Shown: positions 32,853 through 41,726 of the stretch, one piece after another
Numbering within the stretch: position 1 is the stretch's first letter
How the letters are laid out: each line of letters opens with the position of its first letter
NCBI GenBank assembly: GCA_016704565.1
Contig: JADIZV010000001.1
Coordinates: forward strand, 372,001 to 436,000
Direction: 5' to 3'
Origin: Candidatus Phosphoribacter baldrii
GTDB lineage: Bacteria; Actinomycetota; Actinomycetes; Actinomycetales; Dermatophilaceae
DNA length: 64,000 nt
The notes under the pieces: generated by a model
Told to the model about the DNA's origin: nothing
Seen by the model: only the letters and a program-made list of their open reading frames with translations
The model's database searches: none
Program-made: the position numbers and the translations under genes

Positions 32853-34733
32853 TCAGACCAGGTGTTCGGCAGCCGCCAACACCTGCGCCCAGGTCACCTT
32901 GCGCGGCTCCGGGCCCTCCGGCACCGGTATGCCGGCCAGCGCTCGCCGCCGCTCGACCCCCCGCAACTCGTCGCCGAACCGGTCGACAAGGAGCAGCACC
33001 CGGGGTCGGGCCAAACCGCCGAGTGACTCGCGAACGCTCCGGCCCAGATCCCGAGCGACCAGCGTCGGGTCGGCGGCCACCCCGTCAGGAGTGAGGACGA
33101 CGGCCGCCGCGATGACCCGACCCCTAAGCTGATCGCGCCGTTCGACGACATCCGCGGCCGCCACGAAGGGGTGCTCCAGCAGGACATCGCGGACCTCACC
33201 GAGGGAGACCAACTGCCCGGACACGGAGGTCACCTCATCGGTGCGGCCGAGGAACTCCAACCCGCCGCCGGGCTCGATCCGGGCGACATCCCCGGTCGTG
33301 TAGGACCCGGGCAACCGCGACCAGTGCGCGCTGTCCAAGGTCTCTCGGGGGCCGATGACCTCGACCAGCGTGCCGGCCCAAGGACGGGTCAGGACGAGCT
33401 CGCCGGGGGCCCCGTCGGGTGCGTGCTCCCCGGCCCGGTCCACGAGAGTCTCGCCGAGGTCAGGCATCCGCGAACCATCGATCGGGTTGTCCAACAACAC
33501 GATTCCGCCGAGCTCGACCTGGCCCCAGCCGTCCGCGACCGACACCGGGTGCCCGGCCAAGCCGGTCGCGGCCCAGTCCCGGATCTCGGGATCCATCGGC
33601 TCACCGAAGGCCACCACCCGACGCAGCTCGGGCAGCGGGCTGATCGGCTCGTCGCCGATGGCTAGCTCGAAGGACCACGAACGCAAGGCGCGAAGGACCG
33701 AGGGCGTCGTGACCAGGGTGGTCACGGCATACCGGCCAAGCAGCTCCCACGCGCGGGCGTGCGTGGGGACGTCGACGGTGCCCTCATACAGCACTGCGGT
33801 CTCGCCGACCACCAGTGGCCCGTAGATGCCGTGGACCTGGGTGCCCAGCCAGGAGTTCTCGCCCGCACACCACAGCACCGACCCGTCGGCGATCCCGGCT
33901 CGATGCAGCGTCGAGGCGAGGGCCAGCGAGCGCGCTGTCCCCAACGCGACCGCCAGGGGTCGGCCCCGCCGGTTGGCCAGGCTGACCAACTGGAGTGGGT
34001 GATCGGCTGGCAGGTCGGCGGCGACATCGGCCTCCGTGGTTTCGCGGCGCAGGCCCGGTCGAGCGCCGACGAGCAGATCGTGATACCACCGATCGCCTTC
34101 ATACCAGCCGACGTCGATGCCGGTCCGCCGCACGACGACCGTGTGCTCGATGCCTCCGAGCGCCGACAGCGCCTCGTCGGCCCGGGCTTTGAGCGGCAAC
34201 ACCGTCCCCCGGCGCCAGGCCCCGTCCTGGGTGAACAACAGCCGCGCCCCGAGTGCCCGCAAGCGGTCGGCCAGCGCCTCGGGAGGCAGCGGCGTCGGCA
34301 CCACGGCGAAGACCGCGCCGATCCGCGCGCACGCAAACATGGCTACGACGGCCTCGGGGATCCAGCCCAGATGCAACGCGACCACATCGCCGACGCCCAG
34401 CCCGAGACCACGCAGCGCCCGCGCGAGCGCCACCACTTCGGCGTCGAGGGCGGCATACGTGAGGGTCCGCCGGTCACCGGGCTCGCCCTCCCACAGCACC
34501 GCAATCCGGTCCGGCGTGCGCTCGGCGTGCACCGTGACGCAGGCGGTCGCGGCGTTGATCCGGCCGCCGGGGAACCACGTCCCTTGCCGCGGGCCGTCCT
34601 CCCACAAGCGGTCGGGCGGTCGGCTCCACGGGAGGGCCGCGACCACCGGCTCCCACGCGCGCACGTCCGGAGGGGCGGTGGCTCGCCGCCCGATCTCCGG
34701 TATGCCGTGCCCCATCGGGTCCCCGTCAGCCAT
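32853..34733 (-). CDS. Degenerate acetyl-CoA-synthetase-like protein (ANL superfamily)
   Basis: 626 residues with the overall layout of acetyl-CoA synthetases (WFPGGRINAATACV, YTTGDVARIEPGGGLEFLGRTDEV). Two hallmark elements are altered: the phosphate-binding P-loop (normally TSGSTGxPKG) reads SLANRRGRPLAVALG, and the C-terminal catalytic-lysine motif (SGK) is replaced by EPRKVTWAQ. Adenylation activity is therefore doubtful. It overlaps the iclR end by 8 bases and is probably cotranscribed with it; the LIV operon with real CoA ligases lies on the far side of iclR. ATG 34715 is an alternative start. It may be a pseudoenzyme or have a changed substrate. Confidence 0.88.
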   Translation of the reverse strand: MADGDPMGHGIPEIGRRATAPPDVRAWEPVVAALPWSRPPDRLWEDGPRQGTWFPGGRINAATACVTVHAERTPDRIAVLWEGEPGDRRTLTYAALDAEVVALARALRGLGLGVGDVVALHLGWIPEAVVAMFACARIGAVFAVVPTPLPPEALADRLRALGARLLFTQDGAWRRGTVLPLKARADEALSALGGIEHTVVVRRTGIDVGWYEGDRWYHDLLVGARPGLRRETTEADVAADLPADHPLQLVSLANRRGRPLAVALGTARSLALASTLHRAGIADGSVLWCAGENSWLGTQVHGIYGPLVVGETAVLYEGTVDVPTHARAWELLGRYAVTTLVTTPSVLRALRSWSFELAIGDEPISPLPELRRVVAFGEPMDPEIRDWAATGLAGHPVSVADGWGQVELGGIVLLDNPIDGSRMPDLGETLVDRAGEHAPDGAPGELVLTRPWAGTLVEVIGPRETLDSAHWSRLPGSYTTGDVARIEPGGGLEFLGRTDEVTSVSGQLVSLGEVRDVLLEHPFVAAADVVERRDQLRGRVIAAAVVLTPDGVAADPTLVARDLGRSVRESLGGLARPRVLLLVDRFGDELRGVERRRALAGIPVPEGPEPRKVTWAQVLAAAEHLV

Positions 34734-35490
34734 GGCCGAGGGTCCGCACCGCCGCGTCGACGGCTCGGCTCAGGTGGGCGACGGCCGTTTCGAGATCGGA
34801 CGGCGAGGGTCCCAGACCCACGTCGGCCACCAGGGCCGCGAGCGGCATACCGGCTGCGTTGACGACCGGGACGCCGACCTCGATCGGCGAGCCAGGGAAT
34901 GGACCCACGCCCTTGAGCCAGGGGCTGTGCGCCCAGACGTCCCGCTCCTGCTCGGCGAGCGCCCGGGTGGGTTCGTCGGCCTCGGCGAGGGCTAGCTTCC
35001 ACCGCTCGTCATCGGAGCGGGAGATGAGCAAGCGGCCGGACACTGTCGTGAGGGCCGGGCGCGTGCCGTGTGGGTCGCGGTAGAGGCCCCCGCCTGCCAC
35101 CGGGCCGTCAAGGTGATCGATCGACACGACGGTGGTCCGCACGATGACATCGACCCGGACGGTGCCACCGACCGCGTCGCGGACCTGGCTCAGATAGGGC
35201 GACAGCGCTCCCAGGACGGGGAGGCGGGACAGGTAGCGGTGCGAAAGACGCGTCAGTTCAGGGCCAAGTCCATATCGCGAGGAACGCGGATCCTGCTCGA
35301 CGAGCTCAGCGAGGACCAGGCTGCGCAGCAGCCGGTGCACCGTCGGCAGCGACAGTCCGGAGCGGTCCGCGAGGTCGGTGAGGTGTTGGTATGCCGGCCC
35401 TTCGGCGAGCAGCTGGAGGAGCACGACAGCGTTGCGCACGGTCCCGAGCGAACCGGGCGCTTCCTGAAGGGCATCGCTGAGGGGCGGCAC
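34726..35490 (-). CDS. IclR family transcriptional regulator
   Basis: 254 residues. An N-terminal winged helix (about 25-70: SGLSLPTVHRLLRSLVLAELVEQD) is followed by an IclR effector-binding domain. GTG 35490 is chosen because AAGGAG lies 8 bases upstream. The longer frame to 35604 would run through the promoter and the inverted repeat at 35573, so it is unlikely. Divergent from the LIV-type importer operon, which it probably controls in response to the imported acid or its CoA ester, as IclR regulators of aromatic and dicarboxylic acid catabolism do. Confidence 0.92.
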   Translation of the reverse strand: MPPLSDALQEAPGSLGTVRNAVVLLQLLAEGPAYQHLTDLADRSGLSLPTVHRLLRSLVLAELVEQDPRSSRYGLGPELTRLSHRYLSRLPVLGALSPYLSQVRDAVGGTVRVDVIVRTTVVSIDHLDGPVAGGGLYRDPHGTRPALTTVSGRLLISRSDDERWKLALAEADEPTRALAEQERDVWAHSPWLKGVGPFPGSPIEVGVPVVNAAGMPLAALVADVGLGPSPSDLETAVAHLSRAVDAAVRTLGHG

Positions 35491-35572
35491 CGTGTCGGCT
35501 CCTTCCCAAGCCGTGCCAGCGGGTGAAGGTCGACTGTAAGAGCGGGTAACGATTTCCACAAGGAGTATTGCG

Positions 35573-35589
35573 TTTCCAGATAGTGGAAA
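35573..35589. promoter_or_regulatory. Predicted IclR operator
   Basis: Perfect inverted repeat TTTCCA-GATAG-TGGAAA, 48 bases before the LIV operon start. An extra TTTCCA half-site lies 20 bases away at 35553-35558. TGGAAA/TTTCCA repeats are typical of IclR-family operators. Confidence 0.65.
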
Positions 35590-35636
35590 TGTAGTCTCCG
35601 TCACACCACCCCGTCGTCGTCGACAAGGAGGTTGCA

Positions 35637-36476
35637 GTGCTGGGCCGGGCCTATGTGCATTCGCTCAATTCCTCCACGGTCCCCGTGGGTAGTCCCATCC
35701 TCAAGATCTCCGACATCGAGTTGCGGTTCGGCGGCGTGGTGGCCCTGCACGATGTCGGGTTCACCGTCACTCAGGGCCACATCCACGCAGTCATCGGACC
35801 CAACGGAGCCGGCAAGTCCAGCCTGCTCAACTGCGTGAGCGGGCTTTACCACCCGCAGAAGGGCAAGGCCGTCCTGCACACCGGTGACGGCGCGGTGACC
35901 CACACCTTGACCCAGCTGCCGCCACACAAGATCGCCCGGCTCGGTGTGGCCCGGTCCTTCCAGAACATCGAGCTGTTCTCGCACCTCACCGTGCTGGAAA
36001 ACCTCATGTTGGGGCGGCATACCCACATGAAGCATGGCGTGATGCAGTCGCTGCTGTGGTTCGGCCCGGCGCGCAACCAGGAGCTGGCCCACCGCGGCAT
36101 CGTCGAGGAAGTCATCGACCTGCTGTCCCTGCAGCCGTTCCGGCACAAGCCCGTCGGGTCGCTGGCCTACGGCATCCAGAAGCGGGTCGAGCTCGGCCGG
36201 GCCCTGGTCCTGCAGCCCGCGTTGCTGCTGCTCGACGAGCCGATGGCCGGGATGAACTCCGAGGAGAAGGAGGACATGGCTCGCTATGTCCTCGACGTCC
36301 ACGAGTTGGCCGGCGTGACCGTCATCCTCATCGAGCACGACATGGCGGTCGTCATGGACATCTCCGACCGGGTGTCGGTGCTGGACTTCGGTCGCCTCAT
36401 CGCGGACGGGACGCCCGACGAGGTCAAGGCCAACCCGGCAGTCATCGAGGCCTACCTCGGGGCGGAGGAGCACTGA
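35637..36476 (+). CDS. LIV-type ABC importer ATPase (LivG-like)
   Basis: 279 residues. Walker A GPNGAGKSS near 63, the LivG-type insert around the Q-loop (VARSFQNIELFSHLTVLENLMLG), signature LAYGIQKRVELGRAL near 180, Walker B LLLLDEPMAGM near 200, H-loop EHDM. GTG start with AAGGAGG 7 bases upstream. The first of two ATPases of a branched-chain-amino-acid-type importer; its stop overlaps the next start (TGATG). Substrates of such systems include amino acids, aromatic acids, amides and fatty or dicarboxylic acids; here the embedded CoA ligases argue for an organic acid. Confidence 0.94.
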   Translation: MLGRAYVHSLNSSTVPVGSPILKISDIELRFGGVVALHDVGFTVTQGHIHAVIGPNGAGKSSLLNCVSGLYHPQKGKAVLHTGDGAVTHTLTQLPPHKIARLGVARSFQNIELFSHLTVLENLMLGRHTHMKHGVMQSLLWFGPARNQELAHRGIVEEVIDLLSLQPFRHKPVGSLAYGIQKRVELGRALVLQPALLLLDEPMAGMNSEEKEDMARYVLDVHELAGVTVILIEHDMAVVMDISDRVSVLDFGRLIADGTPDEVKANPAVIEAYLGAEEH

Positions 36477-38491
36477 TGGCGGCCGACACGACCGACGCGA
36501 CCTTCCCGCGCCTGCTGCGCGGCCTCGCGGCCAAGCACCCTGACCAGACCGCGTTGCAAGAGAAGCGCTACGGCATCTGGCAGCCGATGACGTGGAGCAC
36601 GTATGCCGCCCGCGTCCAGGACTTCGCGCATGGCCTGGCGGCCCTCGGCGTCGAGCGCGGCGACATCGTCGCGGTGCTCGGTGACAACCGGCCGGAGTGG
36701 CTCATCGCCGAGCTGGCCGCGCAAAGCATCGGCGCCGCGGTCGTCGGCATCTATCCGACGAGCATCGGTGAGGAGCTGCTCCACATCCTCACCCTGGCCC
36801 GGGTCAAGGTCGTTGTCGCCGAGGACCAGGAGCAGGTCGACAAGCTGCTCAAGCTGCGTTCCGACGCTGATGCGGCGGCGGCTGACCCCACGGCCGCCGG
36901 ATCGGCTGCCTTCGCCGACATGCCTCCACTGCTGGTCGAAACGGTCGTCTTCTACGACCCGCACGGCCTGGAGGCATACACCGACGCCAGCCTGCGCGAT
37001 TTCACCACGGTCGAGGCGTTGGGTCGCGAGTGGGGAGCTGCCCACCCGGGGTGGCTCGACGAGCACGTCGCCCGCGGCACGACCGAGGACATCGCGGTCA
37101 TCTGCACCACCTCGGGCACAACGAGCCGACCCAAGTTGGCCGAGCTGTCCCACCACAACCTGCTGGCCATGGCCGATCACCTCACCGCGATCGACCCGAT
37201 CAGCAGCAAAGACCGCTACGTCTCGTTCCTGCCCTTCGCCTGGATCGGCGAGCAGATGCTCGCCGTCGCCTGCGGGCTTTCCCGCGGCCTGACCTTGTCC
37301 TTCCCGGAGGACTCGGCGACCCAGAAGTCGGACATGCGTGAGATCGGCCCCGACGTCATGTTCTCCCCACCCCGGATCTGGGAGGGCATGCTCTCCGAGG
37401 TCCAGGTCCGCATCGACGAGGCCGGCTGGCTCAAGCGCAAGATCTTCGGCTGGGGTTACGACATCGGTGACAAGGTCGCCGGTCAGCGGGTCAAGGGTCG
37501 GGGCGCGGGCGGGCTCACCCCGCTCTACTGGCTCGCCGACCAGGTCGCCCTGCGCCCCGTCCGCGACCAACTCGGGCTCGCCCGCAACCAACACGCCTAC
37601 ACCGGAGGCGCCCCGCTCGGGCCGGACGTCTTCCGGTTCTTCCACGCCATCGGCGTCAACCTCAAGCAGATTTACGGCCAGACCGAGATCTGCGGCATCG
37701 CGGTCGTCCACCGCGACGACGACATCGCCTTCAACACGGTCGGCACCCCGATCGCCGGCACCGAGATCAAGATCGACGACAACGGCGAGATCCTGCTGCG
37801 ATCGGCGTCGGTGTTCAAGGGCTACCACCGCAATCCAGCGGCAACGGCCGAAGCGGTCGACCCTCAGGGCTGGCTGCACACCGGCGATGCCGGCTATCTG
37901 GACGACAAAGGCCATCTGGTCGTCATCGACCGCCAGAAGGACGTCCTCACCACGGCAGACGGCACGCGCTTCTCTTCGGCGTTCATCGAGAACAAACTCA
38001 AGTTCTCGCCCTACATCGAAGAGGCGGTCACCTTCTCGGCCGACCACGGCATGACGGCGATCATCACGATCGACCCGATGACGACGGGATCCTGGGCCGA
38101 GCACGAGCGGCTGTCCTACACGACCTATACCGACCTGGCCGCCAAGACCGAGGTCCAGGACTTGGTCGCCGAGGAGGTCCACCGGGCCAACGAGGACCTG
38201 CCCGAGAGCATCCGGGTCGAGCGGTTCGTGTTGCTGCACAAGCAGTTCGACCCTGACGACGACGAGATCACTCGCACCCGCAAGGTGCGCCGAAACGTCA
38301 TCCAGGACCGCTACGGCTTGATTATCGACGCCCTCAACCGCGGCGATGACCGGATCGGCATCACGACGACGGTCACCTACCAGGACGGCACCAAGGTCGA
38401 CCGCACGATCGACCTGCGCATCTACGACCTGACCAGCTACCGCGTGCCGGAAGGCCGCGGACGACGCCCCGTGTGGAGTGGCCGCCGATGA
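36476..38491 (+). CDS. Long-chain-type acyl-CoA synthetase within the LIV operon
   Basis: 671 residues, AMP-dependent ligase that activates a carboxylic acid to its CoA thioester. P-loop TTSGTTSRPKLAELS (about 205-220), YGQTEICG (about 400), the TGDAGYLDDKGHLVVIDRQKD core (about 463-485), and C-terminal DEITRTRKVRRN. The protein is of the FadD15/long-chain type, soluble or peripheral. It sits between the LivG and LivH genes with overlapping stop/start codons on both sides, so the acid is very likely activated as it is imported. ATG 36476 is chosen by the overlap; an upstream extension reads through the LivG gene in another frame. Confidence 0.93.
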   Translation: MAADTTDATFPRLLRGLAAKHPDQTALQEKRYGIWQPMTWSTYAARVQDFAHGLAALGVERGDIVAVLGDNRPEWLIAELAAQSIGAAVVGIYPTSIGEELLHILTLARVKVVVAEDQEQVDKLLKLRSDADAAAADPTAAGSAAFADMPPLLVETVVFYDPHGLEAYTDASLRDFTTVEALGREWGAAHPGWLDEHVARGTTEDIAVICTTSGTTSRPKLAELSHHNLLAMADHLTAIDPISSKDRYVSFLPFAWIGEQMLAVACGLSRGLTLSFPEDSATQKSDMREIGPDVMFSPPRIWEGMLSEVQVRIDEAGWLKRKIFGWGYDIGDKVAGQRVKGRGAGGLTPLYWLADQVALRPVRDQLGLARNQHAYTGGAPLGPDVFRFFHAIGVNLKQIYGQTEICGIAVVHRDDDIAFNTVGTPIAGTEIKIDDNGEILLRSASVFKGYHRNPAATAEAVDPQGWLHTGDAGYLDDKGHLVVIDRQKDVLTTADGTRFSSAFIENKLKFSPYIEEAVTFSADHGMTAIITIDPMTTGSWAEHERLSYTTYTDLAAKTEVQDLVAEEVHRANEDLPESIRVERFVLLHKQFDPDDDEITRTRKVRRNVIQDRYGLIIDALNRGDDRIGITTTVTYQDGTKVDRTIDLRIYDLTSYRVPEGRGRRPVWSGRR

Positions 38492-39360
38492 GCAACTTCC
38501 TCCTCCTCACCGTCTATGGCCTGGCCGACGGCGCCATCCTCGCCCTAGCCGCCTTGGGGTTCGTCCTCATCTACAAGGCGACCCGAGTCATCAACTTCGC
38601 CCAGGGCGAGTTCCTCCTCGTCGGCGCCTACATGTTCTATACGGCGTTTGTCATCTTCGGTCTGCCGTGGATCCTCGCCAGCGTCGTCGGGGTGTTGGGC
38701 GCCATCGTCCTCGGTGTCCTGGTCGAGCGGTTCGTCCTGCGGCCGCTGGTCGGTGAAAACGCCATCAGCGTCATCATGGTGACCATCGGGCTCTCCTCGG
38801 TCCTCAAAGCCTTGGTCCAGATGTTCTTCGGCACCTCGGTCCGCGAGCAGCCCAAGATCCTCCCGACCGGAAGCATCGAGCTCCTCGGCGCGACGATGCC
38901 GGTCAACCGTGTCCTTGTCATCGTCATCGCCGGGGTGGTCCTGGCGGCCTTCACGATCTTCTTCCGCCGCTCCCGGCACGGCATCGCGATGCGGGCAGTC
39001 GCTGACGACCAGCAGGCCGCCCTCACCATGGGCATCTCGGTCCGGCAGATCTTCGCGATGGCCTGGGCCCTGGCCGCAGTGAGCGCCCTCATCGCCGGCG
39101 TGCTGCTCGCCGACCTCTCGGCCGTCGAGCAAAACATCGCGGCCTTCGGCCTCATCGTGTTCCCCGTCGTCATCCTCGGTGGCCTCGACTCGGTGCCCGG
39201 CACCATCGTCGGCGGCCTCACCATCGGCTTGCTCAAGCAATACGTCTCCGGGTATGCCGATCCCGGCCTCGCCGAGGTCATCCCCTACGTCGTCCTCGTC
39301 GCCATCCTGCTCGTGCGTCCCTACGGCATCTTCGGCGAGACCCGGATCGAGAGGGTCTGA
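38488..39360 (+). CDS. LIV-type ABC importer permease (LivH-like)
   Basis: 290 residues, about eight TM helices. Typical LivH features: a start inside YGLADGAILALAALGFVLIYKATRVINFAQGEF and the EAA-like loop (RAVADDQQAALTMGI). ATG 38488 overlaps the ligase stop (ATGA). Forms the channel with the next gene product. Confidence 0.94.
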   Translation: MSNFLLLTVYGLADGAILALAALGFVLIYKATRVINFAQGEFLLVGAYMFYTAFVIFGLPWILASVVGVLGAIVLGVLVERFVLRPLVGENAISVIMVTIGLSSVLKALVQMFFGTSVREQPKILPTGSIELLGATMPVNRVLVIVIAGVVLAAFTIFFRRSRHGIAMRAVADDQQAALTMGISVRQIFAMAWALAAVSALIAGVLLADLSAVEQNIAAFGLIVFPVVILGGLDSVPGTIVGGLTIGLLKQYVSGYADPGLAEVIPYVVLVAILLVRPYGIFGETRIERV

Positions 39361-39363
39361 CTC

Positions 39364-40410
39364 ATGGCAACCGCAACCGGAATCCACCACCGCACCTACC
39401 GCGCTGAGCTGCGCCTGCGGCATACCAAAGCCGAATGGTTCCGCCTCGGTCTGGTGATCGTGCTGCTCCTCGTGGTCCCCTACGTGCTCAACACCTACTG
39501 GCTGGGGATCGCCAACTCGATCCTCATCGCCGTCGTCGGTGCGGTGGGCCTCAACATCCTCGTCGGCTTCACCGGCCAGATCTCCCTCGGCCAGGGTGGC
39601 TTCCTCGCCGTCGGGGCCTACACATCCGCGATCCTGTCCACCCGGGCCGGGCTCCCCGTCCCCGTGGCGATCATCATCGCCGTCCTCATGACCGCCTTCA
39701 TCGGCGCGCTCTTCGGCCTGCCCGCGCTGCGGCTCAAGGGCCTCTATCTCGCCATTGCCACGCTGGCCAGCCAAGAGATCATCATGTTCATCGTCCGGCG
39801 GTGGGGCTTCCTCACCGAGGGCAAGGGCTACATCGAGGTTCCCCGGCTGCCGTTCATCGAGCGGGAGACCTTCGAGATCCAGTGGTATTGGATCCTCCTG
39901 CCGATCACCTTCCTGGCCGTGCTCATGGCCCGCAACGTCTTCCGGACCTCGCTTGGTCGATCGTTCATGGCCGTCCGCGACCAGGACATTGCCGCCGAAG
40001 CCATCGGCGTCAACATCACCCGGGCCAAGGTCACCGCCTTCGCCCTGTCCAGCGGCTTTGTCGGCCTGTCCGGCGCCTTGTCCGCCTACTACACCGAGAC
40101 GGTGACCTGGGAGCGGTTCACCCTCGACGTCTCGGTCCTCTACCTCGCGATGATCATCGTCGGTGGCCTGGGCAGCATTGCCGGCTCGGTCTACGGTGCG
40201 ATCTTCATGATGCTGTTGCCCGCCCTACTCACCGAGGTCGGTCAGGCGGCCGGCAACTCGATCCCGTTCCTCAACGACCAACTGCCAGCGATCAAGAACG
40301 CCATCTTCGGCATCGCCATCATCACCTTCCTGCTCATCGAGCCTCGAGGGCTAGACCGGATCTGGAGCCGGATGAAGGACTACGTCCGGTTCTGGCCCTT
40401 CCGCTACTAG
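39364..40410 (+). CDS. LIV-type ABC importer permease (LivM-like)
   Basis: 348 residues, about nine TM helices, the second half of the channel. Recognised by LNILVGFTGQISLGQGGFLAVGAYTSAI and the cytoplasmic coupling loop SFMAVRDQDIAAEAIGVNITRAK. Three bases after LivH. An octamer hairpin follows its stop, before the binding-protein gene, and may separate or attenuate transcription of the highly needed binding protein. Confidence 0.95.
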   Translation: MATATGIHHRTYRAELRLRHTKAEWFRLGLVIVLLLVVPYVLNTYWLGIANSILIAVVGAVGLNILVGFTGQISLGQGGFLAVGAYTSAILSTRAGLPVPVAIIIAVLMTAFIGALFGLPALRLKGLYLAIATLASQEIIMFIVRRWGFLTEGKGYIEVPRLPFIERETFEIQWYWILLPITFLAVLMARNVFRTSLGRSFMAVRDQDIAAEAIGVNITRAKVTAFALSSGFVGLSGALSAYYTETVTWERFTLDVSVLYLAMIIVGGLGSIAGSVYGAIFMMLLPALLTEVGQAAGNSIPFLNDQLPAIKNAIFGIAIITFLLIEPRGLDRIWSRMKDYVRFWPFRY

Positions 40411-40418
40411 GCGCAATT

Positions 40419-40446
40419 CCCGTATGCCGTGCACACGGCATACGGG
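40419..40446. terminator. Octamer hairpin between permease and binding-protein genes
   Basis: CCCGTATGCCG pairs with CGGCATACGGG around a 6-base loop (TGCACA; the stem can extend inward). It lies 9 bases after the LivM stop and 84 before the binding-protein start, inside the operon, so it may be a partial terminator or an mRNA stabiliser. Confidence 0.6.
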
Positions 40447-40529
40447 GGACCCCGCACCTCCGCACCCCTGACCGCAACCGAGAACACCCGCCGGACCACC
40501 GGCACACCGCAGGAAATGGAGTCACACCT

Positions 40530-41726
40530 ATGAAGCACATTCCCAGGCGGGCCCTGCTCGCCGCATCAGCGTCCGTGCTCCTCGGCCTCGCCGCCTGCGG
40601 CGGGGGCAGCGGCGGGGCAGCGTCGGACAACGCCCCGATCAAGGTCGGCATCATCGCCGACCTCACGGGCGCGACCGGCGACGTCGGCAAGCCCTACAAC
40701 GAAGGCATGTTGGGCTACATCGACTGGATCAACGCCAAGGGTGGCATCAAGGGTCACAAGATCGAGGCGACGTCGAACGACTACGCCTACCAGGTGCCCA
40801 AGGCTGAGGAGCTCTACAAGAAGTACGTCACCGACGGTGATGTCATCATCATGGGCTGGGGCACCGGTGACTCCGAGGCGCTGCGGACCAAAATCGCGTC
40901 CGACAAGCTCCCCTTCATGTCGGCGTCCTATGCCGAGGTCCTGACCTCGCCGAAAGACTCGCCCTACAACTTCGTCGTCGCCCCCACCTACTCCGACCAG
41001 ATGCGCGTCGCGCTCAACTGGATCGCCAAGGACGCTGGTGGCAAGGCCGAGGTTGCCGTGTTCCACAGCGACAGCCCGTTCGGCACCGCCCCGGTGGCCG
41101 ACGGCCAGAAGTGGATCGCCGACAAGGGCTTGCCGCTGGGCTTCAGGGCCTACCCGATGCCCAAGACGCCCAACTTCGTCGGCCTCTTGTCACAGGCCCA
41201 GGCTCAAGGCGCCAAGTACATCGTCATCCAAAACGTGTCCAGCCCGGCTGCCCAGGTCGCCAAGGACATCAAGGCCGGCAACCTCGACATGAAGATCGTC
41301 TGCCTCAACTGGTGTGCAGACGAGTTGTTCGTCAAGACCGCCGGAGCGGACAACGCCGAGGGTCACGTCATGATCCAGCCCTTCGCCCCGTCCTCGGTCG
41401 GCAAGGAAGGGAGCAAGGTCATCGACGACTACCTCAAGACCAAGGGCTCTTCGTTGGACGCCAAGGGCCTGCACTACGCCCAGGGCTGGTACACCATGGA
41501 CGTCATGGCCAAGGGCGTCGAGAAGGCCCTTGCCTCCGGGGCCAAACTCACCGGTGAATCGATCAAGGCCGCGCTGGAGACGATGGACGCGGTCGACACC
41601 GGCGGAGTCGTGGGGACCGGCAAGGTGAAGTTCAGCGCCGACTCGCACCGCGGCTCGACCGGCTCTGGCATCTACAAGATCCAGGGCGGCAAGTTCGTCG
41701 AGATCGCGGCGAACCAGGTCCCGTGA
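40530..41726 (+). CDS. LIV-type substrate-binding lipoprotein
   Basis: 398 residues. Signal peptide MKHIPRRALLAASASVLLG with a lipobox LAAC (Cys at about residue 24), a Gly/Ser linker, then the periplasmic-binding-protein type I fold (APIKVGIIADLTGATGDVGKPY). Family Peripla_BP_6 receives the substrate outside and delivers it to the LivHM channel. ATG 40530 lies behind AGGAAATGGAG. The ligand cannot be told from sequence; the operon context suggests an organic acid. The stop overlaps the next GTG start. Confidence 0.95.
   Translation: MKHIPRRALLAASASVLLGLAACGGGSGGAASDNAPIKVGIIADLTGATGDVGKPYNEGMLGYIDWINAKGGIKGHKIEATSNDYAYQVPKAEELYKKYVTDGDVIIMGWGTGDSEALRTKIASDKLPFMSASYAEVLTSPKDSPYNFVVAPTYSDQMRVALNWIAKDAGGKAEVAVFHSDSPFGTAPVADGQKWIADKGLPLGFRAYPMPKTPNFVGLLSQAQAQGAKYIVIQNVSSPAAQVAKDIKAGNLDMKIVCLNWCADELFVKTAGADNAEGHVMIQPFAPSSVGKEGSKVIDDYLKTKGSSLDAKGLHYAQGWYTMDVMAKGVEKALASGAKLTGESIKAALETMDAVDTGGVVGTGKVKFSADSHRGSTGSGIYKIQGGKFVEIAANQVP

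Noticed and set aside
34726..35604. Longer IclR start at 35604
   Set aside because: It would place the operator-like inverted repeat and promoter inside the coding region; GTG 35490 has a good AAGGAG.
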